Shown piece by piece: positions 7,821 through 16,346 of a DNA stretch of 64,000 bases. The stretch's first letter is position 1; every line of letters starts with the position of its first letter. The notes below the pieces were generated by a model, which made no database searches, was not told where the DNA came from, and saw nothing but the letters and a program-made list of their open reading frames with translations. This DNA comes from Fictibacillus phosphorivorans (GTDB lineage Bacteria; Bacillota; Bacilli; Bacillales; Fictibacillaceae): the NCBI RefSeq assembly GCF_001629705.1, contig NZ_CP015378.1, forward strand, positions 310,001 to 374,000. Direction: 5' to 3'. Both the position numbers and the translations under genes were made by a program.

Positions 7821-8831
7821 ATGGCTACAATCTATGATATTGCAAAAAAGACGGGTTTTTCAACGACAACTGTCTCAAAAGCACTCAATAATTACTCTGA
7901 TGTGAGTGAAAAAACGAAGCAGAAAATTCTGCAAGCAGTTGAAGAAATGGGATATCTTCCTAACGCACATGCTCAATCGCTCTCAACCAAAAAGTCTTGG
8001 ACGATTGGTGTGATGTTTTCTGAGTCGAATGAAGTCGGCATGAAGCATCCTTTCTTTAGTGCCATAATAGAAAGCTTTAGAAAGAATGCAGAACGAGAGG
8101 GATATGATCTAATCTTTGCTTCAAGAAATCTGCGTAATCGGGACATCAGCTATTTGGAACACTTTTCTTACCGTGCTGTTGATGGCATAGTAGTAATCTG
8201 TAGTGACCCACAAGATCCGCAAGTACAAGAGATGATAAACAGCACGATTCCTATCGTTGTTATAGATATGAACAAACAGAACTGCAGTCTTGTCTTTTCG
8301 GATAATATTGAAGGTGGAAAGCTCGCAGTAAATTACTTGCATTCACTTGGTCATACAAAGATCGCTCATATCGCTGGCGATGCTTTAACGGATGCAGGAG
8401 CAGAGAGAATTAAAGGATTTAAAAAGGCGATGGATGAGTTGAAACTGCCCATTCAAGATGGCTATCTGATCAATGGTGGATTGTTCTCCATCGATGAAGG
8501 TAGAGTAGCTATGGAAAAACTATTGATGCTAGAAGATGTACCTACAGCCGTATTTGTTGCAGGAGATCATATGGCAATCGGTGCCATTGAGGCCATAAAA
8601 GAGAAGGGCTTAAGCGTTCCTGAAGATATTTCAATCATCGGTTATGATGATATTGAAATGGCTGCATATATCACACCGAAGTTAACAACGATTAAGCAGG
8701 ACACGGATTTGATCGGGTATCAAGCCGCGAAGTTGCTGATGAAACAGATTATACAAAAGAAAAAATTGATCACATCCAAGCGCATTCCAGTCGAATTAAT
8801 TATTCGTGAATCATGCGCACCCAAAAAATAA
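7821..8831 (+). CDS. LacI-family sugar-responsive repressor
   Basis: The protein has 336 residues. The LacI helix-turn-helix is at the extreme N-terminus (TIYDIAKKTGFSTTTVSKALN), with the hinge helix region YLPNAHAQSLSTKKS. A periplasmic-binding-protein-like effector domain follows from about residue 60, containing GYDDIEMAAYITPKLTTI near the end. It presumably binds the GAAAGCGCTTTC palindromes at 7790, 8849 and 8887 and releases them when a beta-glucoside or other oligosaccharide is present. It is transcribed in the same direction as, and immediately upstream of, the transporter-glucosidase operon. Confidence 0.92.
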   Translation: MATIYDIAKKTGFSTTTVSKALNNYSDVSEKTKQKILQAVEEMGYLPNAHAQSLSTKKSWTIGVMFSESNEVGMKHPFFSAIIESFRKNAEREGYDLIFASRNLRNRDISYLEHFSYRAVDGIVVICSDPQDPQVQEMINSTIPIVVIDMNKQNCSLVFSDNIEGGKLAVNYLHSLGHTKIAHIAGDALTDAGAERIKGFKKAMDELKLPIQDGYLINGGLFSIDEGRVAMEKLLMLEDVPTAVFVAGDHMAIGAIEAIKEKGLSVPEDISIIGYDDIEMAAYITPKLTTIKQDTDLIGYQAAKLLMKQIIQKKKLITSKRIPVELIIRESCAPKK

Positions 8832-8844
8832 AAAATTTTTTTAG

Positions 8845-8900
8845 TATAATTCGAAAGCGGTTTCGAATATTTATTTTGAAACAAAACGAAAGCGCTTTCG
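8845..8900 (+). promoter_or_regulatory. Double operator and promoter of the beta-glucoside operon
   Basis: TATAAT (8845-8850) runs into a 20-bp near-perfect palindrome at 8849-8868 (core CGAAAGCGGTTTCG). A second, perfect palindrome CGAAAGCGCTTTCG lies at 8887-8900, 35 nt before the lipoprotein start. Two operators bracketing the start region would allow tight repression. No convincing -35 was seen, because the -10 lies close to the upstream stop codon. Confidence 0.72.
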
Positions 8901-8934
8901 CTCTATAAACTTTAAAGAAGGAAGGGGTTTGTAA

Positions 8935-10245
8935 ATGAAAAGGAAGTTAAGTATCTTTTTGGTAGCTATTTTGTTGGTGGGATTATTTGCAGGTTGTTCA
9001 AGTGATTCAAAGACTTCAGGTAATGGAAAAAAAGATGTTGATTTAAGAATTTGGTCGTTTACAGATGAGTTAAAGAAACCGATCAAAACATTCGAGGAAA
9101 AGAACGGTGTAAAAGTGGAATTAACGATCGTTCCGATAGCTGACTACCCGACAAAGTTAAAGCCTGTACTTGAGAGTGGTGTTGGAGCGCCTGACGTATT
9201 TACGGGTGAAATCGCATTCTTGAAACAATGGGTAGATGCAGGTTATTGGGAGAACTTATCTGAGAAACCTTATAACGCTGATGAACTTTCTGATAAGTAT
9301 GTACCTTATGTATTTGACCTTGGTAAAGATAAAGATGGCGATGTACGCGCACTTTCTTGGCAAACAACGCCTGGAGGCATCTATTATAAGCGAAGCATTG
9401 CAAAAGAAGTATTAGGAACAGACGATCCAACTCAAGTTGGAGAGATGATGGGCTCGATGGATAAGGTTTTTGAAGTAGCAGAAAAGATGAAGTCAAAAGG
9501 CTATAGCATGTTTCCAGATGAAGGCGCGATCCGTTGGTTCACACAAGGAGATAATCCTCAACCTTGGGTAAACGACAAGAATGAGCTTCAGCTTACAGAA
9601 GAAAAAATGGAGTACATGGATTACTCGAAAAAGCTTCGTGATAATCAATACACAGCTCTAGCACCTGAATGGTCACCATCTTGGTTTGAAGGCATGGATA
9701 AGCCGATCAAGGTAAAAGAAGGTGGCAAGGAAAAAGAAACACAAGTATTTTCATATGTTCTTCCTACATGGGGATTACATAGCGTTCTGAAAACGAACGT
9801 TAAAGAATCTGTTGGGGACTGGGCAGTAACAAGCGGTCCTAGCCCTTATTTCTGGGGTGGAACATGGCTTGGAGTTTACAACAAGTCAGATAACAAAGAA
9901 CTTGCTTATAAATTTGTAAAAATGATGACGCAGGATGATGAGTTCTTAACATCTTGGAGTAAAGAAACAGGAGATGTTCTCTCTTATCTACCAGTAACCG
10001 ATTCTATTAAAGACGATTTTAGTGACAAATTCTTAGGTGGACAGAACAACTATCAATTCTTCCTAGATCAATCTACTAAGATCACACCTGGAATCGTAAC
10101 AAAGTACGATCAACAGTTAGATACGCTATACGGAAATGCCGTGCAGCAATATGTAACAGGTAAGAAATCTAAAAAAGAAGCTATTAATGAGTTCTATCAA
10201 AAAGCACAAAATGCATACCCAGACATAAAAGTACCGAAAAAATAA
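8935..10245 (+). CDS. ABC-transporter sugar-binding lipoprotein
   Basis: This is a 436-residue extracellular solute-binding protein of the MalE-like family 1. The signal peptide ends in the lipobox LFAGC (Cys about 21), so it is anchored to the outer face of the membrane. The mature part begins with a family-typical segment (VDLRIWSFTDELKKPIKTFE) and is rich in aromatic residues that stack on sugars. It is the first gene of the operon, under two LacI-type operators. With the neighbouring GH1 enzyme, cellobiose, gentiobiose or another beta-glucoside is the likely ligand, but the ligand cannot be read directly. Confidence 0.9.
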   Translation: MKRKLSIFLVAILLVGLFAGCSSDSKTSGNGKKDVDLRIWSFTDELKKPIKTFEEKNGVKVELTIVPIADYPTKLKPVLESGVGAPDVFTGEIAFLKQWVDAGYWENLSEKPYNADELSDKYVPYVFDLGKDKDGDVRALSWQTTPGGIYYKRSIAKEVLGTDDPTQVGEMMGSMDKVFEVAEKMKSKGYSMFPDEGAIRWFTQGDNPQPWVNDKNELQLTEEKMEYMDYSKKLRDNQYTALAPEWSPSWFEGMDKPIKVKEGGKEKETQVFSYVLPTWGLHSVLKTNVKESVGDWAVTSGPSPYFWGGTWLGVYNKSDNKELAYKFVKMMTQDDEFLTSWSKETGDVLSYLPVTDSIKDDFSDKFLGGQNNYQFFLDQSTKITPGIVTKYDQQLDTLYGNAVQQYVTGKKSKKEAINEFYQKAQNAYPDIKVPKK

Positions 10246-10256
10246 GCTTTATGGAC

Positions 10257-10283
10257 GGTGGCGGGAAACTTTTTCTCGCCACT
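10257..10283 (+). terminator. Intra-operon attenuator hairpin
   Basis: GTGGCG (10258-10263) pairs with CGCCAC (10277-10282) around a loop containing CTTTTTCT, immediately after the binding-protein gene. It probably stabilises the upstream message or partly terminates transcription, so that the binding protein is made in excess over the permeases. Confidence 0.55.
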
Positions 10284-10311
10284 GACCTATCTTTTGAAAG
10301 GGGGAGGAGAG

Positions 10312-11211
10312 ATGAAAAATTTAAACCGTTATGGCTATTTTTTTATTGCTCCGTTTTGGCTCGTCTTCTTAGTGTTCAGTATATATCCGGTCGCCCTAAC
10401 CTTTTATTATAGCTTTACCAATTATACAGGTAGTGGTGAGGCCCAATTAGTAGGTCTAGCAAACTATAAAAGACTCCTCACAGACACTTATTTTGTAGAA
10501 GCCTTCTTTAACACATGGAAGATTTGGGGTGTAAACTTCGCGCTTCAGATGGGACTTGCTCTTATCCTAGCTATGATCTTTTCAGATATGAGAGTGAAGT
10601 TAAAAGGTATCGCATTTTTTCGAGCGATCTTTTATCTGCCCAATTTAATCACCATCAGCTCGGTTGCTCTACTGTTCGGGATCTTACTAGATTGGCAGCA
10701 CGGATCATTAAACATGATGTTAATGAAGCTAGGAATCATTTCAGATCCGATCAACTGGCTAAACGAGCCAACGAGTGCACAGTTATCCATCTCATTGATT
10801 CTAACGTGGATGTGGTTTGGCCACTCTTTTATCGTTGTGATGGCAGGTGTATCAGGTATATCGAAAGACTACTACGAAGCAGCATTGATCGATGGTGCAA
10901 ATCGCTGGCAGACGTTTTCTAAGATTACGATTCCGCTACTAAAGCCTATCCTGCTTTATATCATGATTACCTCGCTCATTGGAGGTCTTCAATTGTTTGA
11001 TCTACCGATGCTTTTAACAGATGGAATAGGATCACCAGATGGCTCATTGAATACGATGGTGCTCTATTTATACAATCAAGCCTTCAAGTATAACAACTAC
11101 GGATATGCTGCAGCAGTCGCATACGGATTATTTGTTATAACGCTCATCTTCTCTGCTTTTATCTTTAAAGGGATGTATGGGAAAGAACGTAAACAACCAA
11201 GGCAGGTGTAA
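10312..11211 (+). CDS. Carbohydrate ABC transporter permease 1 (MalF-like)
   Basis: This is a 299-residue permease with six predicted membrane helices. The EAA loop EAALIDGANRWQTFSKITIP (about 200-219) is the docking site for the ATPase. The ATG at 10312 has the strong site GGGGGAGGAG just upstream; an earlier in-frame start lies inside the attenuator hairpin and is rejected. It pairs with the next gene to form the membrane channel. Confidence 0.93.
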   Translation: MKNLNRYGYFFIAPFWLVFLVFSIYPVALTFYYSFTNYTGSGEAQLVGLANYKRLLTDTYFVEAFFNTWKIWGVNFALQMGLALILAMIFSDMRVKLKGIAFFRAIFYLPNLITISSVALLFGILLDWQHGSLNMMLMKLGIISDPINWLNEPTSAQLSISLILTWMWFGHSFIVVMAGVSGISKDYYEAALIDGANRWQTFSKITIPLLKPILLYIMITSLIGGLQLFDLPMLLTDGIGSPDGSLNTMVLYLYNQAFKYNNYGYAAAVAYGLFVITLIFSAFIFKGMYGKERKQPRQV

Positions 11212-11214
11212 AGC

Positions 11215-12117
11215 ATGATAGGAAAAACAGCCGTAGATAATAGCCTCTCGAATTCTGTTGGAAAGAAAAGTGTCATAGAAACGAAGCCGAAGCGGAAAAT
11301 CAGTATACCAAAACTTCTGATCTATACCGTATTGATCGTTATGGCAATTCTGTGCTTCATTCCGTTCTTAATGATGCTTGTGAACGCTACACGTTCAAAT
11401 GAAGCAATCCTCTCAGGTTTCACCTTGATTCCTGGCAGTGCGATCGTTGAAAACTATCAAACGATGATGAGCTATATCAATATTTGGGCGGGTTTTAAGA
11501 ACAGCTTAATTATTTCCGTTCTCGTGACGTTATTGTCGGGTTACTTTTCAGCGTTAACAGCTTATGGATTTGCGTTCTACGTGTTTAAAGGTAAGAATGC
11601 GATGTTCGTTTTCATGTTAGTTATGATGATGGTCCCTGGCCAGTTAGGGTTAATTGGATTTTATGAACTTTGTAAAAACTTAGGGATATTAGACACGTAT
11701 ATTCCGTTAATCATCCCAGCTGCAGCAAGTCCTTTCGTGGTGTTCTTTTTGCGCCAGTACATTTTAACAACGCTGCATCCAAGTTTAATTGAGGCAGCAC
11801 GAATCGATGGTGCAAGTGAATTTAAAATCTTTCATACGATCGCGATTCCAATCATGATGCCTGCGATCGCGACGATGTCTATCTTTACGTTTATCGGGTC
11901 TTGGAACAACTACATCATGCCGTTAGTGGTCTTATTCTCACCTGAAAAGTTCACACTTCCTGTATTGATGGGCTTCTTAAAAGGGTCACAAGTAGCTCAA
12001 AACTTGGGGTCTATGTACTTAGGAATCGCAATCTCCGTGGTACCGATCATGGTAGCTTTTCTATTTTTATCAAAATATATCGTCAACAGCATTTCAGCAG
12101 GTTCTATCAAAGAATAG
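11215..12117 (+). CDS. Carbohydrate ABC transporter permease 2 (MalG-like)
   Basis: The 300-residue protein has a soluble basic N-terminus of about 35 residues (KPKRKISIPK), then six membrane helices. Its EAA loop is EAARIDGASEFKIFHTIAIP (about 190-209). It begins 3 nt after the first permease gene ends. No ATP-binding subunit is encoded nearby, so the importer probably borrows a shared MsmX-type ATPase, as many Bacillus CUT1 sugar importers do. Confidence 0.93.
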   Translation: MIGKTAVDNSLSNSVGKKSVIETKPKRKISIPKLLIYTVLIVMAILCFIPFLMMLVNATRSNEAILSGFTLIPGSAIVENYQTMMSYINIWAGFKNSLIISVLVTLLSGYFSALTAYGFAFYVFKGKNAMFVFMLVMMMVPGQLGLIGFYELCKNLGILDTYIPLIIPAAASPFVVFFLRQYILTTLHPSLIEAARIDGASEFKIFHTIAIPIMMPAIATMSIFTFIGSWNNYIMPLVVLFSPEKFTLPVLMGFLKGSQVAQNLGSMYLGIAISVVPIMVAFLFLSKYIVNSISAGSIKE

Positions 12118-12132
12118 AGGAGAGAAACAATT

Positions 12133-13500
12133 ATGCATTTTAATAAGTCATTCGTCTTTGGTACAGCAACATCTTCTTATCAAATTGAGGGAGCTCGACT
12201 TGAAGGCGGCCGAACACTTTCAATCTGGGATACATTCTGTGATACCCCTGGAAAAGTATATCAACAGCATAATGGAAGCGTAGCGTGTGATCATTACTAC
12301 CGGTTTGAAGAAGATATTCAGCAGATTAAGAAGCTTGGCGTAGAAACGTATCGCTTCTCAGTTTCCTGGCCTCGTATTTTTCCTGAAAAGGGTGTTTTGA
12401 ATGCAGAGGGAATGGACTTCTACAAAAAATTAACAAAGCGTTTACGTGAAGAAGGAATCAAACCTGCGATCACGCTTTATCACTGGGATCTTCCACTATG
12501 GGCTCATGAAGAGGGCGGATGGGTAAACCGCGAGTCAGTAGATTGGTTTATGGATTTAGCGAAAGTCTGCTTTCAAGAGCTTGATGCCGAGGTTGATTCT
12601 TGGATTACGCATAACGAACCGTGGTGTGCCGGTTTCCTAGGTTATCATCAAGGATTTCACGCACCTGGACATACGAACATGGATGAAGCGGTTAAAGCGG
12701 TACACCACATGCTTCTTTCTCACGGAAAAGCTGTACAATATTTAAAGAACGAGCTTCAATCCAAAACGCCGATCGGTATTACGTTAAACCTTTCCCCGAT
12801 CTATGCAAAAACCGATTCTGCGAACGATCAGCTTGCAGCGAATAATGCTGACGGTTATTCCAATCGCTGGTTCTTAGATCCTGTTTTTAAAGGACAGTAC
12901 CCTGTTGATATGATGAACTTGTTCTCTAAATACGTACATTCGTATGATTTTATTAAAGCAGGAGATATGGAAATCATCTCAACGTCTTGTGATTTCTTTG
13001 GCATCAACTACTATAGTCGAGGCATTGTTGAGTTCTCTGCAGCGAATGACTTCTTACATAGAGGGGCTCATTCTGATTATGAGAAAACCGGCATGGGCTG
13101 GGATATCGCGCCAGAAGAGTTTAAGGATCTGATCAGAAGGCTGAGACAAGAGTATACAGATCTTCCTATCTATATTACAGAGAACGGTGCAGCGTTTGAT
13201 GACGTCCTAGAGAACGGACGCGTCCACGACCATGGACGTGTGGATTATATCGAAAAGCATCTTCAAGCAGTTTCTGATCTGAACGATGAAGGGATGAATA
13301 TTGAAGGGTACTACCTATGGTCTCTCATGGATAACTTTGAGTGGAGCTTCGGCTATGACAAACGATTTGGAATCATCTATGTAGACTTTGATTCTCAAGA
13401 GCGAATCTGGAAAGATAGCGCATACCGTTATGCGGAGATCGTGAAGAACAGAGGAACGAATAACAGCAACAAAGAGACGGACACCATCTCAGTAAGCTAA
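12133..13500 (+). CDS. GH1 beta-glucosidase / 6-phospho-beta-glucosidase family enzyme
   Basis: The 455-residue cytoplasmic glycoside hydrolase begins with the family-1 signature FNKSFVFGTATSSYQIEGA. The acid/base glutamate is in THNEPW (E162) and the nucleophile in YITENGA (E350). The LWSLMDNFEWSFGY segment near the end supplies glycone-binding Glu/Trp residues. Because uptake here is by ABC transport rather than PTS, the substrate is more likely an unphosphorylated beta-glucoside. It is the last gene of the LacI-controlled operon. Confidence 0.93.
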   Translation: MHFNKSFVFGTATSSYQIEGARLEGGRTLSIWDTFCDTPGKVYQQHNGSVACDHYYRFEEDIQQIKKLGVETYRFSVSWPRIFPEKGVLNAEGMDFYKKLTKRLREEGIKPAITLYHWDLPLWAHEEGGWVNRESVDWFMDLAKVCFQELDAEVDSWITHNEPWCAGFLGYHQGFHAPGHTNMDEAVKAVHHMLLSHGKAVQYLKNELQSKTPIGITLNLSPIYAKTDSANDQLAANNADGYSNRWFLDPVFKGQYPVDMMNLFSKYVHSYDFIKAGDMEIISTSCDFFGINYYSRGIVEFSAANDFLHRGAHSDYEKTGMGWDIAPEEFKDLIRRLRQEYTDLPIYITENGAAFDDVLENGRVHDHGRVDYIEKHLQAVSDLNDEGMNIEGYYLWSLMDNFEWSFGYDKRFGIIYVDFDSQERIWKDSAYRYAEIVKNRGTNNSNKETDTISVS

Positions 13501-13529
13501 TTTATTTTTAAGATAATAATAACCATTGA

Positions 13530-13559
13530 AGTCCCTGACATAGATTAGGGACTTTTTTG
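13530..13559 (+). terminator. Terminator of the sugar operon
   Basis: AGTCCCT and AGGGACT flank a 10-nt loop, followed by TTTTTTG. Confidence 0.9.
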
Positions 13560-13614
13560 TTTTGTGTAAAATTTTCCTGAGTGGAGAAGCTAAAAACGTA
13601 TAGGAGGGATAGAC

Positions 13615-13827
13615 ATGAAGGATAAGAATGAGAAACGAATCGATGAAGAAACATCAGACGGAATGAATGAGTTAGTAGAGATCATCAATGCAAAAGGTGA
13701 TACGGGTGAATTGAAGGAAATCGTTGAGAGCTATGATAATAAAAAGGAACATTCCCCTTTATGCAATGATGATTTTTTCTATGCAGACCTTCGGGCAATT
13801 GCGGAAGATGGTGCTAAAGAAGATTGA
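13615..13827 (+). CDS. Small acidic hypothetical protein
   Basis: This is a 70-residue, highly charged protein (rich in Glu, Asp and Lys) with no membrane segment or signal peptide. Translation is supported by AGGAGGG 7 nt before the ATG. The C-terminal half has a single Cys within SPLCNDDFFYADLRAI. It is monocistronic, with its own strong terminator. No family was recognised. Confidence 0.6.
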   Translation: MKDKNEKRIDEETSDGMNELVEIINAKGDTGELKEIVESYDNKKEHSPLCNDDFFYADLRAIAEDGAKED

Positions 13828-13837
13828 AGTATTTAGA

Positions 13838-13873
13838 ACGGGCAGAATCGCTGATGATAGCGAATCTGCCCGT
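13838..13873 (+). terminator. Terminator of the small acidic protein gene
   Basis: A 15-bp stem with one mismatch (ACGGGCAGAATCGCT / AGCGAATCTGCCCGT) and a 6-nt loop is followed by TTATTTG. Confidence 0.8.
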
Positions 13874-13982
13874 TTATTTGTTTGAAGTGTTTATATAGAT
13901 TGAGTGCGTGAACGAGTTAACTTTGCATTGCGAGGTTAAGGTGGAGGGTATAGGGCCGATGTATACTTGTCGAGTTATGTCG

Positions 13983-14087
13983 ACTCGCAGATATATGGCC
14001 GAAACTCGCTGGAATATAGTAAAAATTCGCCGGAATAAATCCAAAATTTCTAGGATTATTTCACATAGTTCTCGAATTAATAGGAGT
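13983..14087. repeat. Degenerate 21-nt-period array 1 (core ACTCGC...GGA)
   Basis: Five successive units start at 13983, 14004, 14025, 14046 and 14067. Their heads are ACTCGCAGATA, ACTCGCTGGAATA, ATTCGCCGGAATA, ATTTCTAGGATTA and AGTTCTCGAATTA. The spacing is exactly 21 nt and the tails vary. The array sits in the 417-bp gap between convergent genes. Apart from it and the terminator, nothing coding was recognised there; a 100-codon open frame across it (13908-14210) lacks a ribosome site. Confidence 0.65.
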
Positions 14088-14244
14088 TATACCCCTCCTG
14101 GTATAAGTAAGAACCAGGTTTGCGAGCACTTAAAAGGCTATTATGTCCAAATCGTTAAAGCATTTCATCCAAGCAGTTTAGTTCTGCACCGTCATTTTAT
14201 ATCTTCATAAAATATTTGCTAACTTCTTTACGAGACCTAAAAAA

Positions 14245-15372
14245 CTAACGTGTTACATGAGACAGCTCTTGTACTTCTTCCACAGCATAATCAGCTATTA
14301 TTGAGGAAGAGTGAGGATGGTGAATGAGCTCTAAACTTCTCTGCATGCTACTCAGCAAAGTTTCGTTCTCAAATAACTTCTGAACATTTCTCACGATTTC
14401 ATCTACAGTATGAACGACAAATGCAGCGCCTTTTTCTTTAAAATACTTAGCATTTTCTCCTTCTTGACCAGGAACTGGCTTATAAAGGAGGAGGGGGACT
14501 CTTACAGCGGCAGCCTCAGTAATAGAGATTCCGCCTGGTTTTGTTACTACGCAATGTGAGATATTTAAAATCTCATGAAGCTTCTCTACGTAACCATATA
14601 ATTGGAATGAGCCTGAATATTGTTCAGCAAGCGGTTTTAACTTTTCGTACAACGTTTTGTTCTTACCACAAACGACAATCACCCGCAATGAAGGATCTTT
14701 CAGCAAACGTTGTGCGAGCACCTTAACGTTTTTTAGCACACCTTGAGCACCAGCTAAAATCGTAACTACACGACTACTTGGCGTAACTCCGTATTCAGTA
14801 AATACGTCTTCTCTATTAATCGGACGGTAAAAGTCTGAACGGATAGGGATGCCACTTACTGTTATTTTATTTTTATCCACACCATGATTGACCAGTCCGT
14901 CTTTGACTGAATCGGAGGCAACAAAATAGTGGTCAATCGATGGATTGATCCAAAAAGGATGAGCGAAATAATCTGTGATCACGGTATAGATGGGAATATT
15001 GAACCGTGATTTTTTTATAAGGAATGGAGCAGCATGAAGGGGAAAGGTTGTGATCACAAATCGGGGTTGGTGTTCATTGATCAATTCTAAGAATCTTTTT
15101 CTTCCTAAATACCGAGAAAATTGTGTAATCGTGTTGGCATTCAATTTGTTTGTGCCATAATAAAACCATTTATAAAAAGAAGAGCCGTGTGAAAAGCTTT
15201 TGATAAATATGGATTGTGTGACTTGGGACATGATGGGGTGAGCTTCCCCAAATAAATCTGATAAGACAGGTTGAAATCCTTTGCTTTTTAGTTCTTCAGC
15301 AAGGACATTAGCGACTTGAACATGGCCGCTGCCATAGTTTGCTGTAAGGATTAATGCTGTTGGACGTATCAT
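14245..15372 (-). CDS. MGDG-synthase/UgtP-like lipid glycosyltransferase (GT28 type)
   Basis: The 375-residue protein has the N-terminal motif TANYGSGHVQVANVLAEEL, as in diacylglycerol glucosyltransferases such as UgtP and plant MGDG synthase. The C-terminal nucleotide-sugar site contains VVTKPGGISITEAAAVRVPL and PGQEGENAKYF. It likely transfers a hexose from UDP-sugar to a diacylglycerol or related lipid at the inner membrane face, making glycolipid and possibly the lipoteichoic-acid anchor. The ATG at 15372 has GGGGAGG 7 nt upstream; a longer in-frame start at 15426 does not. Whether it is the cell's principal UgtP cannot be told. Confidence 0.82.
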   Translation of the reverse strand: MIRPTALILTANYGSGHVQVANVLAEELKSKGFQPVLSDLFGEAHPIMSQVTQSIFIKSFSHGSSFYKWFYYGTNKLNANTITQFSRYLGRKRFLELINEHQPRFVITTFPLHAAPFLIKKSRFNIPIYTVITDYFAHPFWINPSIDHYFVASDSVKDGLVNHGVDKNKITVSGIPIRSDFYRPINREDVFTEYGVTPSSRVVTILAGAQGVLKNVKVLAQRLLKDPSLRVIVVCGKNKTLYEKLKPLAEQYSGSFQLYGYVEKLHEILNISHCVVTKPGGISITEAAAVRVPLLLYKPVPGQEGENAKYFKEKGAAFVVHTVDEIVRNVQKLFENETLLSSMQRSLELIHHPHSSSIIADYAVEEVQELSHVTR

Positions 15373-15447
15373 TAGAAAACCTCCCCAGTCTTTTAATAAA
15401 AGCATAGCAGGGAATTTTAAACGCAATATGAAGAAGAAAAGAATGTT

Positions 15448-15478
15448 TTGTAAAATGAGAAATTTTTAATGATACAAT
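15448..15478 (+). promoter_or_regulatory. Candidate promoter of the riboswitch transcript
   Basis: TTGTAA (15448-15453) and TACAAT (15473-15478) lie 19 nt apart, ahead of the cobalamin riboswitch. The spacing is long, so this is tentative. Confidence 0.4.
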
Positions 15479-15511
15479 AAGATAGATTCAAAATTTCATA
15501 AGATCCGATAA

Positions 15512-15665
15512 TTATGGTGTCTGTTGCAGACTTAATAGGGAATCTGGTGTGAGGCCAGGACTGTACCCGCAACTGTAAGTGCTGACGAAATAAGCAAAAC
15601 CACTGTCTATCTGACGGGAAGGGCTTAGAGTAGGCTGATGCACGAGTCAGGAGACCTGCCATCTT
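15512..15665 (+). promoter_or_regulatory. Cobalamin (B12) riboswitch
   Basis: The aptamer shows the conserved series of the AdoCbl class: GGTGTCTGTTGCAGAC, TAGGGAATCTGGTGTGA, GACTGTACCCGCAACTGTAA, and the B12-box GAGTCAGGAGACCTGCC ending near 15660. It is followed by a terminator-like hairpin at 15745-15771, then by the acyl-CoA thioesterase gene. B12 binding would be expected to favour termination. The first gene downstream is not a recognised B12 biosynthesis, transport or B12-independent isoenzyme gene, which is unusual. Confidence 0.9.
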
Positions 15666-15744
15666 TATAGCGTTGATCTTCTTCGGGAGTTGGGAAGATA
15701 GGACGAGGGATATTTAATAGATGATTCTGTTATGTATTCTTACG

Positions 15745-15771
15745 TACCCGTCTTTCGTGATGGGTATTTTT
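15745..15771 (+). terminator. Expression-platform terminator of the riboswitch
   Basis: TACCCGTC (15745-15752) pairs with GATGGGTA (15759-15766), with one G-U pair, followed by TTTTT. It lies about 85 nt after the B12-box and 63 nt before the thioesterase start. Confidence 0.65.
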
Positions 15772-15833
15772 CTTTGTTCGCTAACTCCCTCAAAAAAACA
15801 GGAGCTTTCAAGCTTCAGAAAAGAGGGTATGGT

Positions 15834-16316
15834 ATGGAACAGCAGTTATCAGCAAACGTCTCAAGAACGATTCAAACAAAGTTGGTATTGCCGCCTGACA
15901 CGAATCACATGGGAACGATATTCGGTGGTACGGTTTTATCGTACATTGATGAGATTGCAGCGATTGCCGCCATGAAGCACAGCAAGAAAGTGGTTGTCAC
16001 CGCATCCATTGATAATGTAAACTTCTTATCGTCAGCGAAAGTGGGAGACATCCTCATATTAGAAGGTGTCGTGATCTCAACCGGAAGAACGTCGATGGAA
16101 GTTTACGTAAAAGTAGAGTGTCAAAATCTAGAGACGGGAAATAGAACGCTGAATACCACATCGATCTTAACGATGGTCGCTATCGATCAAAACGGTAAGC
16201 CGTTTCCGGTACCAAGTGTTATTCCTGAGACAGAAGAGGAAGAAGCACTCTTTAAAGGAGCTTCACTGAGGAAAGAACGGCGTTTGTTATATAAAAACGT
16301 GAACGGTACGGTTTGA
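15834..16316 (+). CDS. Acyl-CoA thioesterase, hotdog fold (YkhA/YciA-like)
   Basis: The 160-residue hotdog-fold thioesterase has the family motif DTNHMGTIFGGTVLSYIDEI (about 22-41), whose Asp acts in catalysis, then VVTASIDNVNFLSSAKVGD. It hydrolyses acyl-CoA to fatty acid and CoA in the cytoplasm. The ATG at 15834 follows GAGGG. The same frame is open upstream to about 15732, but that part overlaps the riboswitch terminator and is not expected to be translated. Regulation by the upstream cobalamin riboswitch is inferred from position. Confidence 0.9.
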   Translation: MEQQLSANVSRTIQTKLVLPPDTNHMGTIFGGTVLSYIDEIAAIAAMKHSKKVVVTASIDNVNFLSSAKVGDILILEGVVISTGRTSMEVYVKVECQNLETGNRTLNTTSILTMVAIDQNGKPFPVPSVIPETEEEEALFKGASLRKERRLLYKNVNGTV

Positions 16317-16346
16317 GTTTGAAAAGGAAAGGAAGTGAGAATTCCA

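Noticed and set aside
13908..14210. 100-codon open frame on the plus strand
   Set aside because: It has no ribosome site, a low-complexity composition created by the 21-nt array, and lies between convergent terminators.
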